From: Nitrospira sp.
Lineage (GTDB): Bacteria; Nitrospirota; Nitrospiria; Nitrospirales; Nitrospiraceae
DNA: 64,000 nt
Assembly (NCBI GenBank): GCA_030653545.1
Contig: JAURZE010000026.1
Coordinates: 248,001 to 312,000, forward strand
Direction of reading: 5' to 3'
The translations under genes and the position numbers were made by a program. Below, one piece after another: positions 15,358 to 24,804 of this stretch; within the stretch, counting starts at the first letter, position 1; each line of letters starts with the position of its first letter. The notes under the pieces are model-generated. The model saw only the letters and a list, made by a program, of their open reading frames with translations, searched no databases and was not told where the DNA came from.

Positions 15358-15728
15358 TGCGATTTAAGATCGACGAGAACCTCCCGCCGGAATCCTCCGC
15401 CCTTCTTCAGAACAGCGGACACGATGCACTCACTGTCTGGGATCAGAGACTTCAAGGCCAACCTGACCTCACAATCGCTAGAGTCTGCCAAGAGGAGCAG
15501 CGAATATTCATTACCCTCGATCTCGACTTTGCAGATATCCGCACCTATCCACCCGATCAATACTCAGGCCTCATTGTCATGCGGCTCAATAGTCAAAGTC
15601 GAACTTCCGTCTTGAGAGCCCTTCGAGGGCTTCTACCCATTCTTGAAAAAGAACGCATCGATGGTCATCTGTGGATTGTCGATGAGACCACCGTTCGAAT
15701 TCATGGAGAGGGAGAAAACGGTAAGTGA
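15357..15728 (+). CDS. DUF5615-family PIN-like toxin
   Basis: The 123-residue product starts at GTG 15357, sharing one base with the antitoxin stop. It has the acidic PIN-like pattern: Asp6-Glu7-Asn8 near the N-terminus (FKIDENLPP), the GHDALTVWDQ segment, and FITLDLDFADIRTYPP containing the central acidic cluster. In the family this fold is expected to be a metal-dependent ribonuclease, so it is likely the toxin of the pair. All key acidic residues seem intact. Confidence 0.87.
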   Translation: MRFKIDENLPPESSALLQNSGHDALTVWDQRLQGQPDLTIARVCQEEQRIFITLDLDFADIRTYPPDQYSGLIVMRLNSQSRTSVLRALRGLLPILEKERIDGHLWIVDETTVRIHGEGENGK

Positions 15729-15789
15729 GGAGAGAGCGAGGAGGCTGAACCTATGAGCCTCTTATCTGCCGTGAGTTGAACCAAGCGAT

Positions 15790-15843
15790 GCCTCCCCCTT
15801 CGTTCAAGTGGGCACCCGCTTACCTCAAACATTAGGCGTTAAC
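15790..15843 (+). other. attC-like integron recombination-site remnant
   Basis: GCCTC...TTCGTTCAAG, an inner stem AAGTGGG/CCCGCTT and ATTAGGCGTTAAC resemble the layout of a short attC site, with outer arms GCCT and AGGC and the common TTCGTTCAAG block. The left outer arm is degenerate. It ends 15 bp before an orphan ORF, as in cassettes. No integrase gene is in the window. Confidence 0.35.
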
Positions 15844-15857
15844 AAAAGGGCTACCGC

Positions 15858-16310
15858 ATGACAGACATAGAGAGAATTGTTTGGGGTGCCTTCGGAGGTC
15901 TCACCGTTTACGTCGCTGGTCAGCTCTTGTCGAAGCTCGTTATCGAGCCGCTTCATGAACTTAGACAGACTGTTGGTGAAGTACGTTTCCACTTGGCATT
16001 TCACGCTCCGACAATCCACACCCCCATTGGGCGATCGAAAGAAAGTTCCGATGCGGCAAGAGAAGCCCTGCTAAAAAATTCCTGTGATCTCATCGCAAAA
16101 CTTCACGCAGTGCCGTTTTACACGCTGACACACCTGCTATCTTTCGGTGCTCTTCCAGGCAAAAATGCCGTAGAAAGTGCCGCAGTTCAGCTACGTGGGC
16201 TTTCAACCTATATGCATGAAGAAGGTGATAAATCCAACGCTTCTCTTGAGGTAATACGGAAGCGCGTCGCCAAGATCGAATACCTGCTGCGTCTAAAACC
16301 CTTGGAGTAG
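15858..16310 (+). CDS. Membrane-anchored orphan protein
   Basis: The 150-residue product has one N-terminal membrane helix (IVWGAFGGLTVYVAGQLLSKLV) and a mostly helical, charged remainder with a SASFGALPG-like hinge (HLLSFGALPGKNAVESAA). No enzymatic motif is seen. Base composition is lower in GC than the surrounding genes, and the gene follows an attC-like sequence, so recent acquisition is likely. Function unknown. Confidence 0.55.
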   Translation: MTDIERIVWGAFGGLTVYVAGQLLSKLVIEPLHELRQTVGEVRFHLAFHAPTIHTPIGRSKESSDAAREALLKNSCDLIAKLHAVPFYTLTHLLSFGALPGKNAVESAAVQLRGLSTYMHEEGDKSNASLEVIRKRVAKIEYLLRLKPLE

Positions 16311-16315
16311 TAAAC

Positions 16316-16648
16316 ATGTCCCCTACATATCTAACCACCGCCGCAAGGCTAACTATTTTCGCAGTTTCATTCTGTTCGATTTCGCACGCTGCAACGATGG
16401 ACGATTATGTAACGTGCGGCCTTGTCTATGGCGCGCTTTTTCAGGCGGCTAAGAAAGCACAGCATGAGAGGATGCTTTCGTACTCAAAACCTCGCTTACA
16501 AGCAGTTTTGCCCTATCCACAGGAAAATAAGGACAACCCCAGAGCGAAAGAGAAATTACGAGAAACAGCGACTCACCTTGAGGATGAAGTTAAGAATACA
16601 TTCGTCAGAGAAGCGACCAATGCCATTCTTGAGGAAGATCCCGTATAA
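16316..16648 (+). CDS. Small secreted orphan protein
   Basis: The 110-residue product has a Sec signal peptide (ARLTIFAVSFCSISHAATM, cleavage probably after SHA) and a short mature part with one Cys (MDDYVTCGLVYGALFQAAKK) and a charged helical C-terminal half. It starts 5 bp after the previous orphan gene. Composition is AT-richer than the host. No domain recognised; periplasmic location is inferred from the signal peptide. Confidence 0.5.
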   Translation: MSPTYLTTAARLTIFAVSFCSISHAATMDDYVTCGLVYGALFQAAKKAQHERMLSYSKPRLQAVLPYPQENKDNPRAKEKLRETATHLEDEVKNTFVREATNAILEEDPV

Positions 16649-16660
16649 CTGAAGACAGCC

Positions 16661-16951
16661 ATGCCACGTGTCTTTCAATGTGATAAAGCATTCGGACTAC
16701 CTACGCTGCCGCTTCCACTTGAAGCCAAGCATGCTCCTCGATGGAACAAGTTCCTACAAGGTTTCCATGCCGGCTGCCTCGTAAAACAGAGGAAAGCCGC
16801 TTCGTCGTTCAGTGATGCTCAGATTCAGAGGTATTGCCAATGCATGACGGACAAGGCAGCCACGAAAGGGGTAGATTCAAGCAGCTCGGAAGAAACCAAG
16901 GAAAGAATCATAAATGAAAGCCATGGGGCCTGCTTCGCCAGCATCCAATAG
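16661..16951 (+). CDS. Small Cys-containing orphan protein
   Basis: The 96-residue product carries a Cys pattern (HAGCLVKQRK, then QRYCQCMTDKAA, then HGACFASIQ) that recalls small periplasmic proteins held by disulfides, though no signal peptide is visible on this frame. A 5' truncation of a once longer gene is possible. It is 12 bp after the previous secreted orphan gene and shares its AT-rich composition, so the three genes probably arrived together. Function unknown. Confidence 0.42.
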   Translation: MPRVFQCDKAFGLPTLPLPLEAKHAPRWNKFLQGFHAGCLVKQRKAASSFSDAQIQRYCQCMTDKAATKGVDSSSSEETKERIINESHGACFASIQ

Positions 16952-17031
16952 CGGATTAAACTGACCACTCTCAATTGTTTTAGAAATGTCCTAGCTGGCA
17001 AGGCAGTGATAGAGGACGGCCTGACTGCTCC

Positions 17032-17637
17032 CTATACCTTCTTCTGGCCGATCTTACTCTCCGTCCCGTTCCAGAGGCGTTCAATATTCCCCTTGTGCTT
17101 CAGCACAATGAGACCGCTGACGATCACGGAGAAGATCACGAATTCAACGGTTGGTCTGGCCAACGAAGCAATCAGCGGGAAGAGGCCGAAGGCAGTCAGC
17201 GCGCCGCCGGACGAGTAGCGCCAGAGCGCAACGGCGCCGATCCAGGCCAGGAGCAACAGGAATCCGATCGCCGGCTCCACGCCCAGGACAGAGCCGAGCG
17301 CAGTCGCCACGCCTTTGCCCCCTTTGAATCCGAGAAATAGCGAGAAGAGGTGACCGAGAAACGGGGCCAGCGCAACGATGAGAATCATCCACTCCTGCTG
17401 AAGCATCTGCGTTGCCGCAAATCCCATCACCCATCCTTTGCCCATGTCTCCGATCAACGTGAGGATGCCGGCTTTCTTGCCGGAAACCCGCAAGACGTTG
17501 GTGAAGCCGACGTTCTTGCTGCCGACCGTTCTCGGATCGGGCAACCCCATCGCTTTGGACACGACGATGCCGAATGGAATAGCCCCCAGCAGATAGCCGG
17601 CCATTGCCATGAGAACCCAGATAATTTCTTGATTCAT
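17032..17637 (-). CDS. plsY: Acyl-phosphate:glycerol-3-phosphate acyltransferase PlsY
   Basis: The 201-residue integral membrane protein shows the PlsY signatures: AIPFGIVVSKAMGLPDPRTVGSKNVG (SK/GSxNxG motif), the second motif GHLFSLFLGFKGGKGVAT with the GGKG glycine loop, and a third segment before the last helix. It moves an acyl group from acyl-phosphate to glycerol-3-phosphate, the first step of phospholipid synthesis; PlsX is not in this window. The gene lies downstream of pgsA, separated by a 190-bp repeat, so both act in phospholipid assembly. Confidence 0.95.
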   Translation of the reverse strand: MNQEIIWVLMAMAGYLLGAIPFGIVVSKAMGLPDPRTVGSKNVGFTNVLRVSGKKAGILTLIGDMGKGWVMGFAATQMLQQEWMILIVALAPFLGHLFSLFLGFKGGKGVATALGSVLGVEPAIGFLLLLAWIGAVALWRYSSGGALTAFGLFPLIASLARPTVEFVIFSVIVSGLIVLKHKGNIERLWNGTESKIGQKKV

Positions 17638-17672
17638 GGGAATTCGCCCGAGAAGTCCCGACTAATATATTA

Positions 17673-17862
17673 CAGGATGTTCAAACTAGGCATCCGGCAA
17701 GGCCGCAGCGAGCGAAGGGCCGAGGAGGTACAAACCGAGCTTCGCTCGAACCGCTCGCTTCGATCAGATGCGAGCGGATAGGTACTTTGCCTCCAGTAGG
17801 CTCGGTACGTTGAGGGTCTGAACGATGCGAGAACGCAGCCGGGGGCTAGTTTCAACATCCTG
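17673..17862. repeat. Palindromic intergenic repeat, long form (copy 2 of 4)
   Basis: A 190-bp element with inverted ends CAGGATGTT[C/G]AAACTAG and internal blocks GCAAGGCCGCAGCGAGCGAA, GATAGGTACTTTGCCTCCAG and GATGCGAGAACG. One base separates it from the TGA stop of pgsA. The equal-length long copy is at 18497-18686. Confidence 0.8.
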
Positions 17863-17863
17863 A

Positions 17864-18460
17864 TCACAGGCCTTTTTCCACCACCTGTTTCCAAAAACTC
17901 CACACATACTGACCGCCGGATATATAGCCCAGCACCAGCGACAGATAGAGCGTCACGATGCCGGCCAGGTGCAGATTCCCCAGCGCTGCCAGGCTGGTTC
18001 CTTCGAGAATCAGCATGACGATGGCCACAACCTGCAAGGCCATTTTGTACTTGCCCGTCGTCTCCGCGGCAATGATGAATCCTTCACTGGCGGCAATCGC
18101 CCGTATACCGGTCACTCCCAGCTCCCGGGCAATGATCAAAATAGCCACTAGAGCGCTGACCCGGTCCACGTTCACGAGCAGAATCAGCGCGGACAACACC
18201 AACAGTTTGTCGGCGATGGGATCGAGCAACTTCCCGAGCTTGGTGACCTGACCCGACCGTCTCGCCAGATAGCCATCGAGCATATCCGTCACGGCGGCCA
18301 CGACAAACACAATGGCGGCCATGAGCGAGCGATCCGGATCCGGCGTGACAAACAACACGACGAACACCGGAATCAAGAGAATGCGAGTAAGCGTGAGCAG
18401 GTTGGGCAGATTCAACGAATCCTGCCCGATTTCCCGCCATGCTGCGAAGACGCGATTCAT
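17864..18460 (-). CDS. pgsA: CDP-diacylglycerol-glycerol-3-phosphate 3-phosphatidyltransferase
   Basis: The 198-residue membrane protein carries the CDP-alcohol phosphatidyltransferase motif D-G-x2-A-R-x8-G-x3-D-x3-D (DMLDGYLARRSGQ...GKLLDPIADKL). The N-terminus NLLTLTRILLIPVFV is typical of PgsA. It makes phosphatidylglycerol-phosphate from CDP-diacylglycerol and glycerol-3-phosphate at the inner membrane. A repeat element abuts both its stop and the stop of the upstream kdsD, so it may be read from the same long transcript or from an unseen promoter. Confidence 0.94.
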   Translation of the reverse strand: MNRVFAAWREIGQDSLNLPNLLTLTRILLIPVFVVLFVTPDPDRSLMAAIVFVVAAVTDMLDGYLARRSGQVTKLGKLLDPIADKLLVLSALILLVNVDRVSALVAILIIARELGVTGIRAIAASEGFIIAAETTGKYKMALQVVAIVMLILEGTSLAALGNLHLAGIVTLYLSLVLGYISGGQYVWSFWKQVVEKGL

Positions 18461-18496
18461 GATGCCATCCTACTCGCTGGAACTTTTAATTCAACA

Positions 18497-18686
18497 CAGA
18501 ACGATCAAACTGGCGCACTGCAAGGCCGCAGCGAGCGAAGAGGCGAGGAGGTACATACCAAGCTTCGCTTGACCCGCTCGCTTCGATCACTTGCGAGCGG
18601 ATAGGTACTTTGCCTCCAGTAAGCTCTGTACGTTGAGCCCTCTGAGCGATGCGAGAACGACGCCGAGCGGCAGTTTCATCGTTCTG
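18497..18686. repeat. Palindromic intergenic repeat, long form (copy 3 of 4)
   Basis: A 190-bp element with inverted ends CAGAACGAT[C/G]AAACTG. Both ends differ from copy 2 in the same way, keeping them complementary. Internal blocks match copy 2 closely. It abuts the TAG stop of kdsD at 18687. Confidence 0.8.
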
Positions 18687-19721
18687 CTAAACGATGCCGC
18701 TCTTCAAGAGATCATGCAAATGAATGACACCGCGGATATTCCGATCGCCTTCGCTCACCACGAGCGTCGTAATGGAAAATCGTTCCATCATTTCGACCGC
18801 TTTGGCCGCCAGATCGTCTGGTCCGATGGTCCGTGGCTGTCTCGACGCGAGCACGCTCGCCGTCGCCTTCGTGAAGTCTCCGCCGCCCTGAATGAACCGC
18901 CGCAAGTCTCCATCGGTGATGATCCCGGCCAGTTTCCCCGCCTGATCCACGACCGTCGTGATCCCGAGCTTCTTCGCGGTCATTTCCAACATCGCCGTCG
19001 TGCCGGGCACCGACTCTTCGACCTTGGGCAAATCGGCCCCCGCATGCATGAGATCTTTCACCCGGACCAGCAACCGTCGCCCGAGCGTGCCGCCCGGATG
19101 AAACTGCGCAAAGTCTTCTTCTTTGAATCCGCGCTTCTGCAACAGCGCCACGGCCAGCGCATCGCCCAACGCCAAGGTGGCCGTCGTGCTGGCCGTCGGC
19201 GCGAGCCCCATGGGACAGGCCTCCTCCGACACCGAAACGTCCAGTGCGACATCGCTTTGCTTCGCCAGAGTCGATGTCATACGACCCGTGAGACCAATAA
19301 CCGGAATCCCCATGCGCTCGACATAGGGCAGGATCTGCAGCAGCTCCGCCGTCTCGCCGCTGTTGGAAATGGCGATCAACGCATCGCGACGGGCCAGCAT
19401 GCCTAAATCGCCATGCACGCCTTCTGCGGGATGAAGAAAGAATGAGGAGGTACCGGTACTGGCCAACGTCGCGGCGATCTTCTGACCGATTAGCCCCGAC
19501 TTGCCCATGCCGGAGACGACGACCTTCCCCTTGCACTGAGCCAGCAAGTCCACAGCCTTTTCGAACTTGCTGTCCATACGATCGACGAGCGCCAACACCG
19601 CGCGCGCTTCGATCTCAAGCACACGCTTCCCGTCACCCAGACTCCCCAGGCTCTTCACTCCCTTGGGCGCGGGAGAACGCTTCGGCTTTGGCTTTAGCTT
19701 CGTGGTTTTGCTGCGTCGCAT
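18687..19721 (-). CDS. kdsD: Arabinose-5-phosphate isomerase (KdsD/KpsF family)
   Basis: The 344-residue protein has an SIS sugar-isomerase domain ([20 protein letters not shown], then [15 protein letters not shown]) and two C-terminal CBS domains. It interconverts ribulose-5-phosphate and arabinose-5-phosphate, the first committed step to Kdo. An extra ~30 Lys-rich N-terminal residues precede the domain. The 5' end overlaps kdsA by 28 bp, so the two Kdo genes are coupled. Confidence 0.94.
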   Translation of the reverse strand: MRRSKTTKLKPKPKRSPAPKGVKSLGSLGDGKRVLEIEARAVLALVDRMDSKFEKAVDLLAQCKGKVVVSGMGKSGLIGQKIAATLASTGTSSFFLHPAEGVHGDLGMLARRDALIAISNSGETAELLQILPYVERMGIPVIGLTGRMTSTLAKQSDVALDVSVSEEACPMGLAPTASTTATLALGDALAVALLQKRGFKEEDFAQFHPGGTLGRRLLVRVKDLMHAGADLPKVEESVPGTTAMLEMTAKKLGITTVVDQAGKLAGIITDGDLRRFIQGGGDFTKATASVLASRQPRTIGPDDLAAKAVEMMERFSITTLVVSEGDRNIRGVIHLHDLLKSGIV

Positions 19722-20521
19722 ATCCGCATGACCCGTTCGAGCAAAGCTTTCAATTGATGCAGCGGCACCATGTTAGGACCATCAGAAAGGGCCTCATCCG
19801 GGTTGGGGTGCACTTCCATGAAAAACCCGTCCACACCGGCGCCGGCTGCCGCACAAGCCAGCGGCTCGACGAACTCCCGCTGTCCGCTGGACTTCGTGCC
19901 TCCGCCGCCGGGTAATTGCACGCTATGCGTTGCGTCAAAGACGACCGGGTAACCAAAACTTCGCATAATGGGGAACGAGCGCATATCGACGACGAGGTTG
20001 TTGTAGCCGAACGACGATCCACGTTCCGTGAGCACAATCCGCTGACTCCCGCACTCTTCCACCTTCTTCACGGCGTTGGCCATTTCAGGCGGCGAGAGGA
20101 ATTGTCCTTTTTTCACATTGACGACTTTTCCGGTCTTGGCCGCGGCGATGAGCAGGTCGGTCTGACGACAGAGAAACGCCGGGATCTGTAAGACATCAAC
20201 CACTTTGCCCGCTTCCGTCGCCTGCTCTTCCGTGTGGACGTCGGTCAGAACTGGGAGTCCTAGTTGCTCTTTCACCTTCTTCAATACCGCCAAGCCATTC
20301 TCGATGCCAGGGCCACGGTATGACTTGATCGAAGTCCGGTTGGCCTTGTCGAACGATGACTTGAAGACATAGGGAATACCCAGCGCCTTGGTGATCTCGG
20401 CAATCTTCCCGGCCGTATCCAGCACGAGCTGTTCACTCTCGATGACACAGGGGCCGGCAATGAGGAATGGGCGATTCCCCGCGCCGACTTTGAACGAACC
20501 GATCTGGACGTCGTGGCTCAT
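19694..20521 (-). CDS. kdsA: 3-deoxy-D-manno-octulosonate-8-phosphate synthase
   Basis: The 275-residue protein is a DAHP-synthase-type TIM barrel with GPCVIES near the N-terminus, [11 protein letters not shown], the LTDVHT segment and [11 protein letters not shown] near the C-terminus. It joins phosphoenolpyruvate and arabinose-5-phosphate to Kdo-8-phosphate. The start follows directly after the pyrG stop (TAA then ATG). Whether it is a metal-dependent or metal-independent KdsA would need alignment. Confidence 0.96.
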   Translation of the reverse strand: MSHDVQIGSFKVGAGNRPFLIAGPCVIESEQLVLDTAGKIAEITKALGIPYVFKSSFDKANRTSIKSYRGPGIENGLAVLKKVKEQLGLPVLTDVHTEEQATEAGKVVDVLQIPAFLCRQTDLLIAAAKTGKVVNVKKGQFLSPPEMANAVKKVEECGSQRIVLTERGSSFGYNNLVVDMRSFPIMRSFGYPVVFDATHSVQLPGGGGTKSSGQREFVEPLACAAAGAGVDGFFMEVHPNPDEALSDGPNMVPLHQLKALLERVMRICDAAKPRS

Positions 20522-22123
20522 TTAGTGGCCCAACTTCTTGCGCAATGCTGCGCCGACGAATCCACTAAAGAGAGGATGCGGATGATGCGGGCGCGAACGA
20601 TACTCAGGATGGAACTGGGTCGCGAGAAACCAGGGGTGTTTCTTCAGCTCGACGATCTCAACCAGCCGCCCGTCGGGCGACAGGCCACTCAGCACCAATC
20701 CCTTGGCCGTAAGTTGCTCGCGATAGGCGTTGTTGAATTCGTACCGGTGCCGGTGCCGTTCACCGATCTCGTTGACGCCGTACATCTTCTGCGCCAGCGT
20801 CCCCTCTCCGAGTTTGCACAGATAGGAGCCTAGCCGCATGGTTCCGCCCTTGTCGCTCACGGACTGCTGGTCGGACATCAAGTGGATGACGGGGTGCGGC
20901 GATTGCTCGTCGAACTCCGAACTATTGGCTCCCGCCAGGCCCGCCACGTTCCGCGCAAACTCGATCGTGGCGCATTGCATACCCAGGCACAGCCCGAGGA
21001 ACGGCACTTCGCGCTCTCTCGCATACTTGATGGTGAGGATTTTCCCTTCGACCCCGCGTGTCCCGAACCCGCCGGGAATCAGAATCCCGTCCGCCTCGCG
21101 CAAGATCCGCTCGGTCCCCTGGCGCTCGACGTCCTCGGACTCGATCCAGGTGATGTTGACCTTCGTCTCATGGTCGATCCCGCCATGCACCAGCGCTTCG
21201 GCCAAACTCTTGTAACACTCCTTCAGCCCCGCATATTTCCCCACCAGCGCGACGGAAATCTCGTGCTTCGGATGCTTGATCTTCTGCACCATCGCATCCC
21301 ATTCACGGAGATTGGGCGGGCCGGTCTCGATATGCAACAGCCGGACGATCAGTTCATCTAAGCCTTCCTTTCGAAAGACAATCGGCACTTCATAGATCGT
21401 CTCCACATCTTTCGCAGTGATGACGGCGTCCTTCTCGACGTTGCAAAACATCGCGATCTTGGCCTTCATCTCCGGCGGAATGTAGCGATCGGTACGGCAC
21501 AGCAGAATATGCGGCTGGATACCGATTTCACGGAGTTTGTTCACGGAATGCTGCGTCGGCTTAGTCTTCAATTCACCTGCCGCGCCGATGTAGGGCACCA
21601 GCGTCAAATGGACGTACAGCACATTGTCGCGCCCCACGTCGTAGGGCATCTGGCGGATGGCTTCCAGGAACGGCAGACTTTCAATATCGCCGACGGTCCC
21701 GCCGATCTCGACAATCGTGACATCGATTCCCTGCGAGATCCGCATGATGCATTGCTTGATCTCGTCGGTGATGTGCGGCACAACCTGGACGGTGCCGCCG
21801 AGATAATCCCCCCGGCGTTCTTTCGTGATGACGGAATGGTAAATCCGCCCGGTCGTGTAATTACTTTCCTTCGTCAGCGAGAGCGAGGTGAACCGCTCGT
21901 AGTGCCCCAGGTCGAGATCCGTTTCGGCGCCGTCCTCGGTGACGAAGACCTCGCCGTGTTGATAGGGATTCATCGTGCCCGGATCGACGTTGATGTAGGG
22001 GTCGAGCTTCAAGAACGTGATCTTGAGCCCGCGGCTCTCCAGAAGATTGCCGATCGACGCCGAAGCCAGACCCTTCCCCAAAGACGAGACCACTCCCCCT
22101 GTAACAAAAATAAACTTGCTCAT
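20522..22123 (-). CDS. pyrG: CTP synthase
   Basis: The start at 22123 ([18 protein letters not shown]) matches the family; the frame runs further upstream only through a duplicated fragment. The 533-residue enzyme has an N-terminal synthetase domain with the P-loop and the [20 protein letters not shown] segment, and a C-terminal class I glutaminase domain with the nucleophile in LGLCLGMQ. It makes CTP from UTP, ATP and glutamine. It lies among Kdo genes, where KdsB uses CTP. A truncated tandem copy of its first codons sits just upstream and overlaps its start as CATGA. Confidence 0.97.
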   Translation of the reverse strand: MSKFIFVTGGVVSSLGKGLASASIGNLLESRGLKITFLKLDPYINVDPGTMNPYQHGEVFVTEDGAETDLDLGHYERFTSLSLTKESNYTTGRIYHSVITKERRGDYLGGTVQVVPHITDEIKQCIMRISQGIDVTIVEIGGTVGDIESLPFLEAIRQMPYDVGRDNVLYVHLTLVPYIGAAGELKTKPTQHSVNKLREIGIQPHILLCRTDRYIPPEMKAKIAMFCNVEKDAVITAKDVETIYEVPIVFRKEGLDELIVRLLHIETGPPNLREWDAMVQKIKHPKHEISVALVGKYAGLKECYKSLAEALVHGGIDHETKVNITWIESEDVERQGTERILREADGILIPGGFGTRGVEGKILTIKYAREREVPFLGLCLGMQCATIEFARNVAGLAGANSSEFDEQSPHPVIHLMSDQQSVSDKGGTMRLGSYLCKLGEGTLAQKMYGVNEIGERHRHRYEFNNAYREQLTAKGLVLSGLSPDGRLVEIVELKKHPWFLATQFHPEYRSRPHHPHPLFSGFVGAALRKKLGH

Positions 22124-22215
22124 GGCTGCCCCCATGCTTTGCCGATCGACGCCGAGGCGAAGTCTTTCTCCAGCAACGAGACCACTCCACCCGTGACGAA
22201 AATACACTTGCTCAT
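22120..22215 (-). pseudogene. Truncated tandem duplicate of the pyrG 5' end (31 codons)
   Basis: A second ATG at 22215 reads [19 protein letters not shown]..., closely matching the pyrG N-terminus, with the same GGGGGCAGCC leader before it. After ASASIGK it leaves homology and stops at 22120 with a TGA that overlaps the real pyrG ATG. Copies are 92 bp apart and differ mostly at third codon positions at first, then by replacements that break the P-loop. It is a remnant or a leader ORF that couples kdsB to pyrG translation. Confidence 0.75.
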
Positions 22216-22226
22216 GGCTGCCCCCA

Positions 22227-23027
22227 TCATCGGCTCGGTGCGGTCCGTTTGAGGTTGAGTTCCTGCTTCAGGGATTCGTACTGCCGCAACTTCTCTTCGG
22301 CCTCCGGAACATCCTCCGGCGTATCGATGCGCAGCGAGGCATAGGGCGTCTCCCAGACACGCACACGGACGCCGTTTTCGAGCGCGCGTAACTGCTCCAG
22401 CTTTTCTGCATCTTCCAACAGGCCCGTCTTCATCCCGGCAAAGCGCAGCAAGGTTTCCTTGGTATAGATATAGACCCCGAGATGTATGTAATGCAGCCCG
22501 CTCACCACACGCCGGCTCGGATCGTCGCGGACCAACGGGATCGGAGCCCGCGAAAAATACAGCGCATAGCCTTTGGTATCCGTCGCCACCTTCACGATTG
22601 CCGGATTCTGCAGATCGTCGGTCGCATCCATCTTGCGCTTCAATGTGCCCATTTCGGCGCCGCTCTGGAGAAACGGGTCGATGAGATCCGACAGCAGCTC
22701 GGGGTTCAGCGGAATCTCGTCACCCTGCAAGTCCAGAAAACAGTCCCCCGCAAACATCCGCGCCACCGCCGCCACACGATCAGTCCCCGTCCGGTACTCG
22801 CCGCCCATCATGATGGCCCGACCGCCGAACTGCTCGACGGCCTGCTTGATGCGCTCATCATCCGTCGCCACCAACACGTCGCTCACGGACCGACAGGCTC
22901 GCGCTCGTTCGTACACATGCTGGACCATCGGTTTGCCGGCCAACTTCACCAACGGCTTCCCGGGAAACCGCGACGAGCCGTACCGTGCCGGAATCACCAC
23001 GATGACCGACGACAATGATTTAGCCAT
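22227..23027 (-). CDS. kdsB: 3-deoxy-manno-octulosonate cytidylyltransferase
   Basis: The start at 23027 ([26 protein letters not shown]) gives the usual KdsB N-terminus with the nucleotide-binding [14 protein letters not shown] motif. [14 protein letters not shown] and the [12 protein letters not shown] segment follow. The 266-residue enzyme activates Kdo as CMP-Kdo using CTP for transfer to lipid A. It overlaps the end of the heptose-kinase gene by 8 bp and precedes the pyrG duplicate, so the whole run is one operon. Confidence 0.95.
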   Translation of the reverse strand: MAKSLSSVIVVIPARYGSSRFPGKPLVKLAGKPMVQHVYERARACRSVSDVLVATDDERIKQAVEQFGGRAIMMGGEYRTGTDRVAAVARMFAGDCFLDLQGDEIPLNPELLSDLIDPFLQSGAEMGTLKRKMDATDDLQNPAIVKVATDTKGYALYFSRAPIPLVRDDPSRRVVSGLHYIHLGVYIYTKETLLRFAGMKTGLLEDAEKLEQLRALENGVRVRVWETPYASLRIDTPEDVPEAEEKLRQYESLKQELNLKRTAPSR

Positions 23028-24030
23028 TGCCGACCGCCTCCAGGAGCTGCTTGGGCGAGACCGTCGCCGTGCCGACCATCCCCACGACGATGCCGGCCGC
23101 ATGATTGGCCAGCGTCGCGGCTTCCCGCATGTTCGCGCCGGTTGCCAGCGCCAAGGCCAGGGTGCCGATCACCGTATCGCCGGCTCCCGTTACATCGTAG
23201 ACCTGCCGGGCCTGCGTCGGAAGATGCCAGGACGTCCCCTCACCCTCGTACAAGCTCATTCCCTTTTCACCGCGCGTGATCAGTACGGATTGGCATCCCA
23301 GCCGTTGTCTGATCACGGCGCCGGCCTGGTTGATGGTCTGATCATCATCGCCATGCAAGCCAGCCGCCTGGGTGGCTTCCAGATGATTCGGCGTCATGAC
23401 CGTCACGCCCTTGTAGTAGCTGAAATGCTCGACCTTCGGATCGACGATGATCGGGATCTTGCGCAAGGCCGCCATCCGCGTCAATTCGGTCATGAGTGCC
23501 GCCGACACGACGCCTTTGGCGTAATCTGAGACAACAATGCAGGACAACTCGCGAATCCGTGATTCGACGTAGCGCAGCAACCGTTTCTGAAGCGTTCCTT
23601 TCAGTTCCTGTCGCCCCTCCATGTCATAGCGCACGATCTGCTGATTGTGGGCGATCACCCGGCTCTTCCTGGTGGTCGGACGATCGTGGTCGATAATCAC
23701 GCCGCCCCGGCCTGAGCGCGACTTGCCCAATTCCTTCAGTAGCAGCCGCCCGCTTTCGTCGGCGCCGATGACACCGCATAAGTCCGCTTTCCCGCCGAGC
23801 GCGAGAATATTGTTGAAGACATTGGCCGCCCCGCCCAATCGGAGAGTCTCGGACTCAACATGCACGACCGGTACCGGAGCCTCGGGAGAAATCCGGCTCA
23901 CTCGTCCCATCACATAGTGGTCAAGAATCAGATCCCCGATGACCAGTAGGCTGGCCTGAGGAAACCGCTGGAGATACTGGCGAAGCGCCTTCTGTGAGAC
24001 GGATTGATTCTGCGTGGTTTGCGAAGCCAT
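23020..24030 (-). CDS. D-glycero-beta-D-manno-heptose-7-phosphate kinase (PfkB family)
   Basis: The 336-residue protein is a PfkB-type sugar kinase with the start motif SLLVIGDLILDHYVMGRVSRISPEAPVPVV, a central GGAANVFNNI, and the C-terminal signature VYDVTGAGDTVIGTLALALA holding the catalytic Asp. It corresponds to domain I of HldE (RfaE1); the adenylyltransferase domain is absent, so that step must be a separate gene. It supplies heptose-1,7-bisphosphate for ADP-heptose in LPS core. Confidence 0.92.
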   Translation of the reverse strand: MASQTTQNQSVSQKALRQYLQRFPQASLLVIGDLILDHYVMGRVSRISPEAPVPVVHVESETLRLGGAANVFNNILALGGKADLCGVIGADESGRLLLKELGKSRSGRGGVIIDHDRPTTRKSRVIAHNQQIVRYDMEGRQELKGTLQKRLLRYVESRIRELSCIVVSDYAKGVVSAALMTELTRMAALRKIPIIVDPKVEHFSYYKGVTVMTPNHLEATQAAGLHGDDDQTINQAGAVIRQRLGCQSVLITRGEKGMSLYEGEGTSWHLPTQARQVYDVTGAGDTVIGTLALALATGANMREAATLANHAAGIVVGMVGTATVSPKQLLEAVGNG

Positions 24031-24045
24031 GCCGTGCGCGTCCTT

Positions 24046-24804
24046 CTATTGAATGGCTTTACCGAACCGATCCCATCGAACCCACTCAGTCCATTGCCCC
24101 TGGCCGCTCCAGGACCAGTAGATTCGGAACGCCTTCCCGCGAATCTTCTCCTCCCGCACATAGCCCCAGAACCGGCTGTCGAGGCTCTGGTCGCGATTGT
24201 CGCCCATGACAAAATAGGCTCCCTCCGGCACCGTCACCGGACCGAAGTTGTCGCGGGGATTGATCGTGCTATCGATGATGCCCGGGTCGATCCGTTGCGT
24301 GAAGGCCCGATCGTCGAGTACCTGGCCGTTGACGAGCACCTGCTTATTGTGGATCTGCACCGTGTCGCCGGGGGTGCCGACGATGCGCTTGATGAAGTCT
24401 TTCTCTTCGTCTTCCGGAAAGCGAAAGACGATCACATCCCCTCGCTGCGGCTTGCCGAACGGCATCACGTTGGAGGACGTGTAGCAATTCACCGGGGGAA
24501 AGTTCCATTGCAACTTGCAGTCGGTCGGCCATTGCAGCCCGTAGGACAACTTGCTGACCAGAATATGATCCCCGATCAACAGCGTGGGAATCATCGACCC
24601 GGATGGAATCTTGAATGCCTGCACGACGAACACCCGAATGGCAAACGCGAGCAACATCGCGACGACGATGGCTTCGGCATACTCCCGGACAATGGATTTC
24701 CCGCTCTGACGAGCCTCGCCTGCCGCCGGGGCTTCGGTCGGAACCGTGACCGGGGTTACCCCTGACACGTCCTCAAGATTGGGCGGAGTCGGTTCGGTAC
24801 TCAT
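24046..24804 (-). CDS. lepB: Signal peptidase I
   Basis: The 252-residue protein has one membrane anchor (about residues 38-62) followed by the S26 domain: catalytic Ser in [12 protein letters not shown], Lys in [18 protein letters not shown], and the closing [15 protein letters not shown] motif. It removes signal peptides from exported proteins on the periplasmic side of the inner membrane. It overlaps lepA by 4 nt, the classic lepA-lepB pairing. Confidence 0.96.
   Translation of the reverse strand: MSTEPTPPNLEDVSGVTPVTVPTEAPAAGEARQSGKSIVREYAEAIVVAMLLAFAIRVFVVQAFKIPSGSMIPTLLIGDHILVSKLSYGLQWPTDCKLQWNFPPVNCYTSSNVMPFGKPQRGDVIVFRFPEDEEKDFIKRIVGTPGDTVQIHNKQVLVNGQVLDDRAFTQRIDPGIIDSTINPRDNFGPVTVPEGAYFVMGDNRDQSLDSRFWGYVREEKIRGKAFRIYWSWSGQGQWTEWVRWDRFGKAIQ

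Noticed and set aside
20513-20833. Plus-strand ORF opposite the pyrG end
   Set aside because: Antisense to pyrG and shadow-like.
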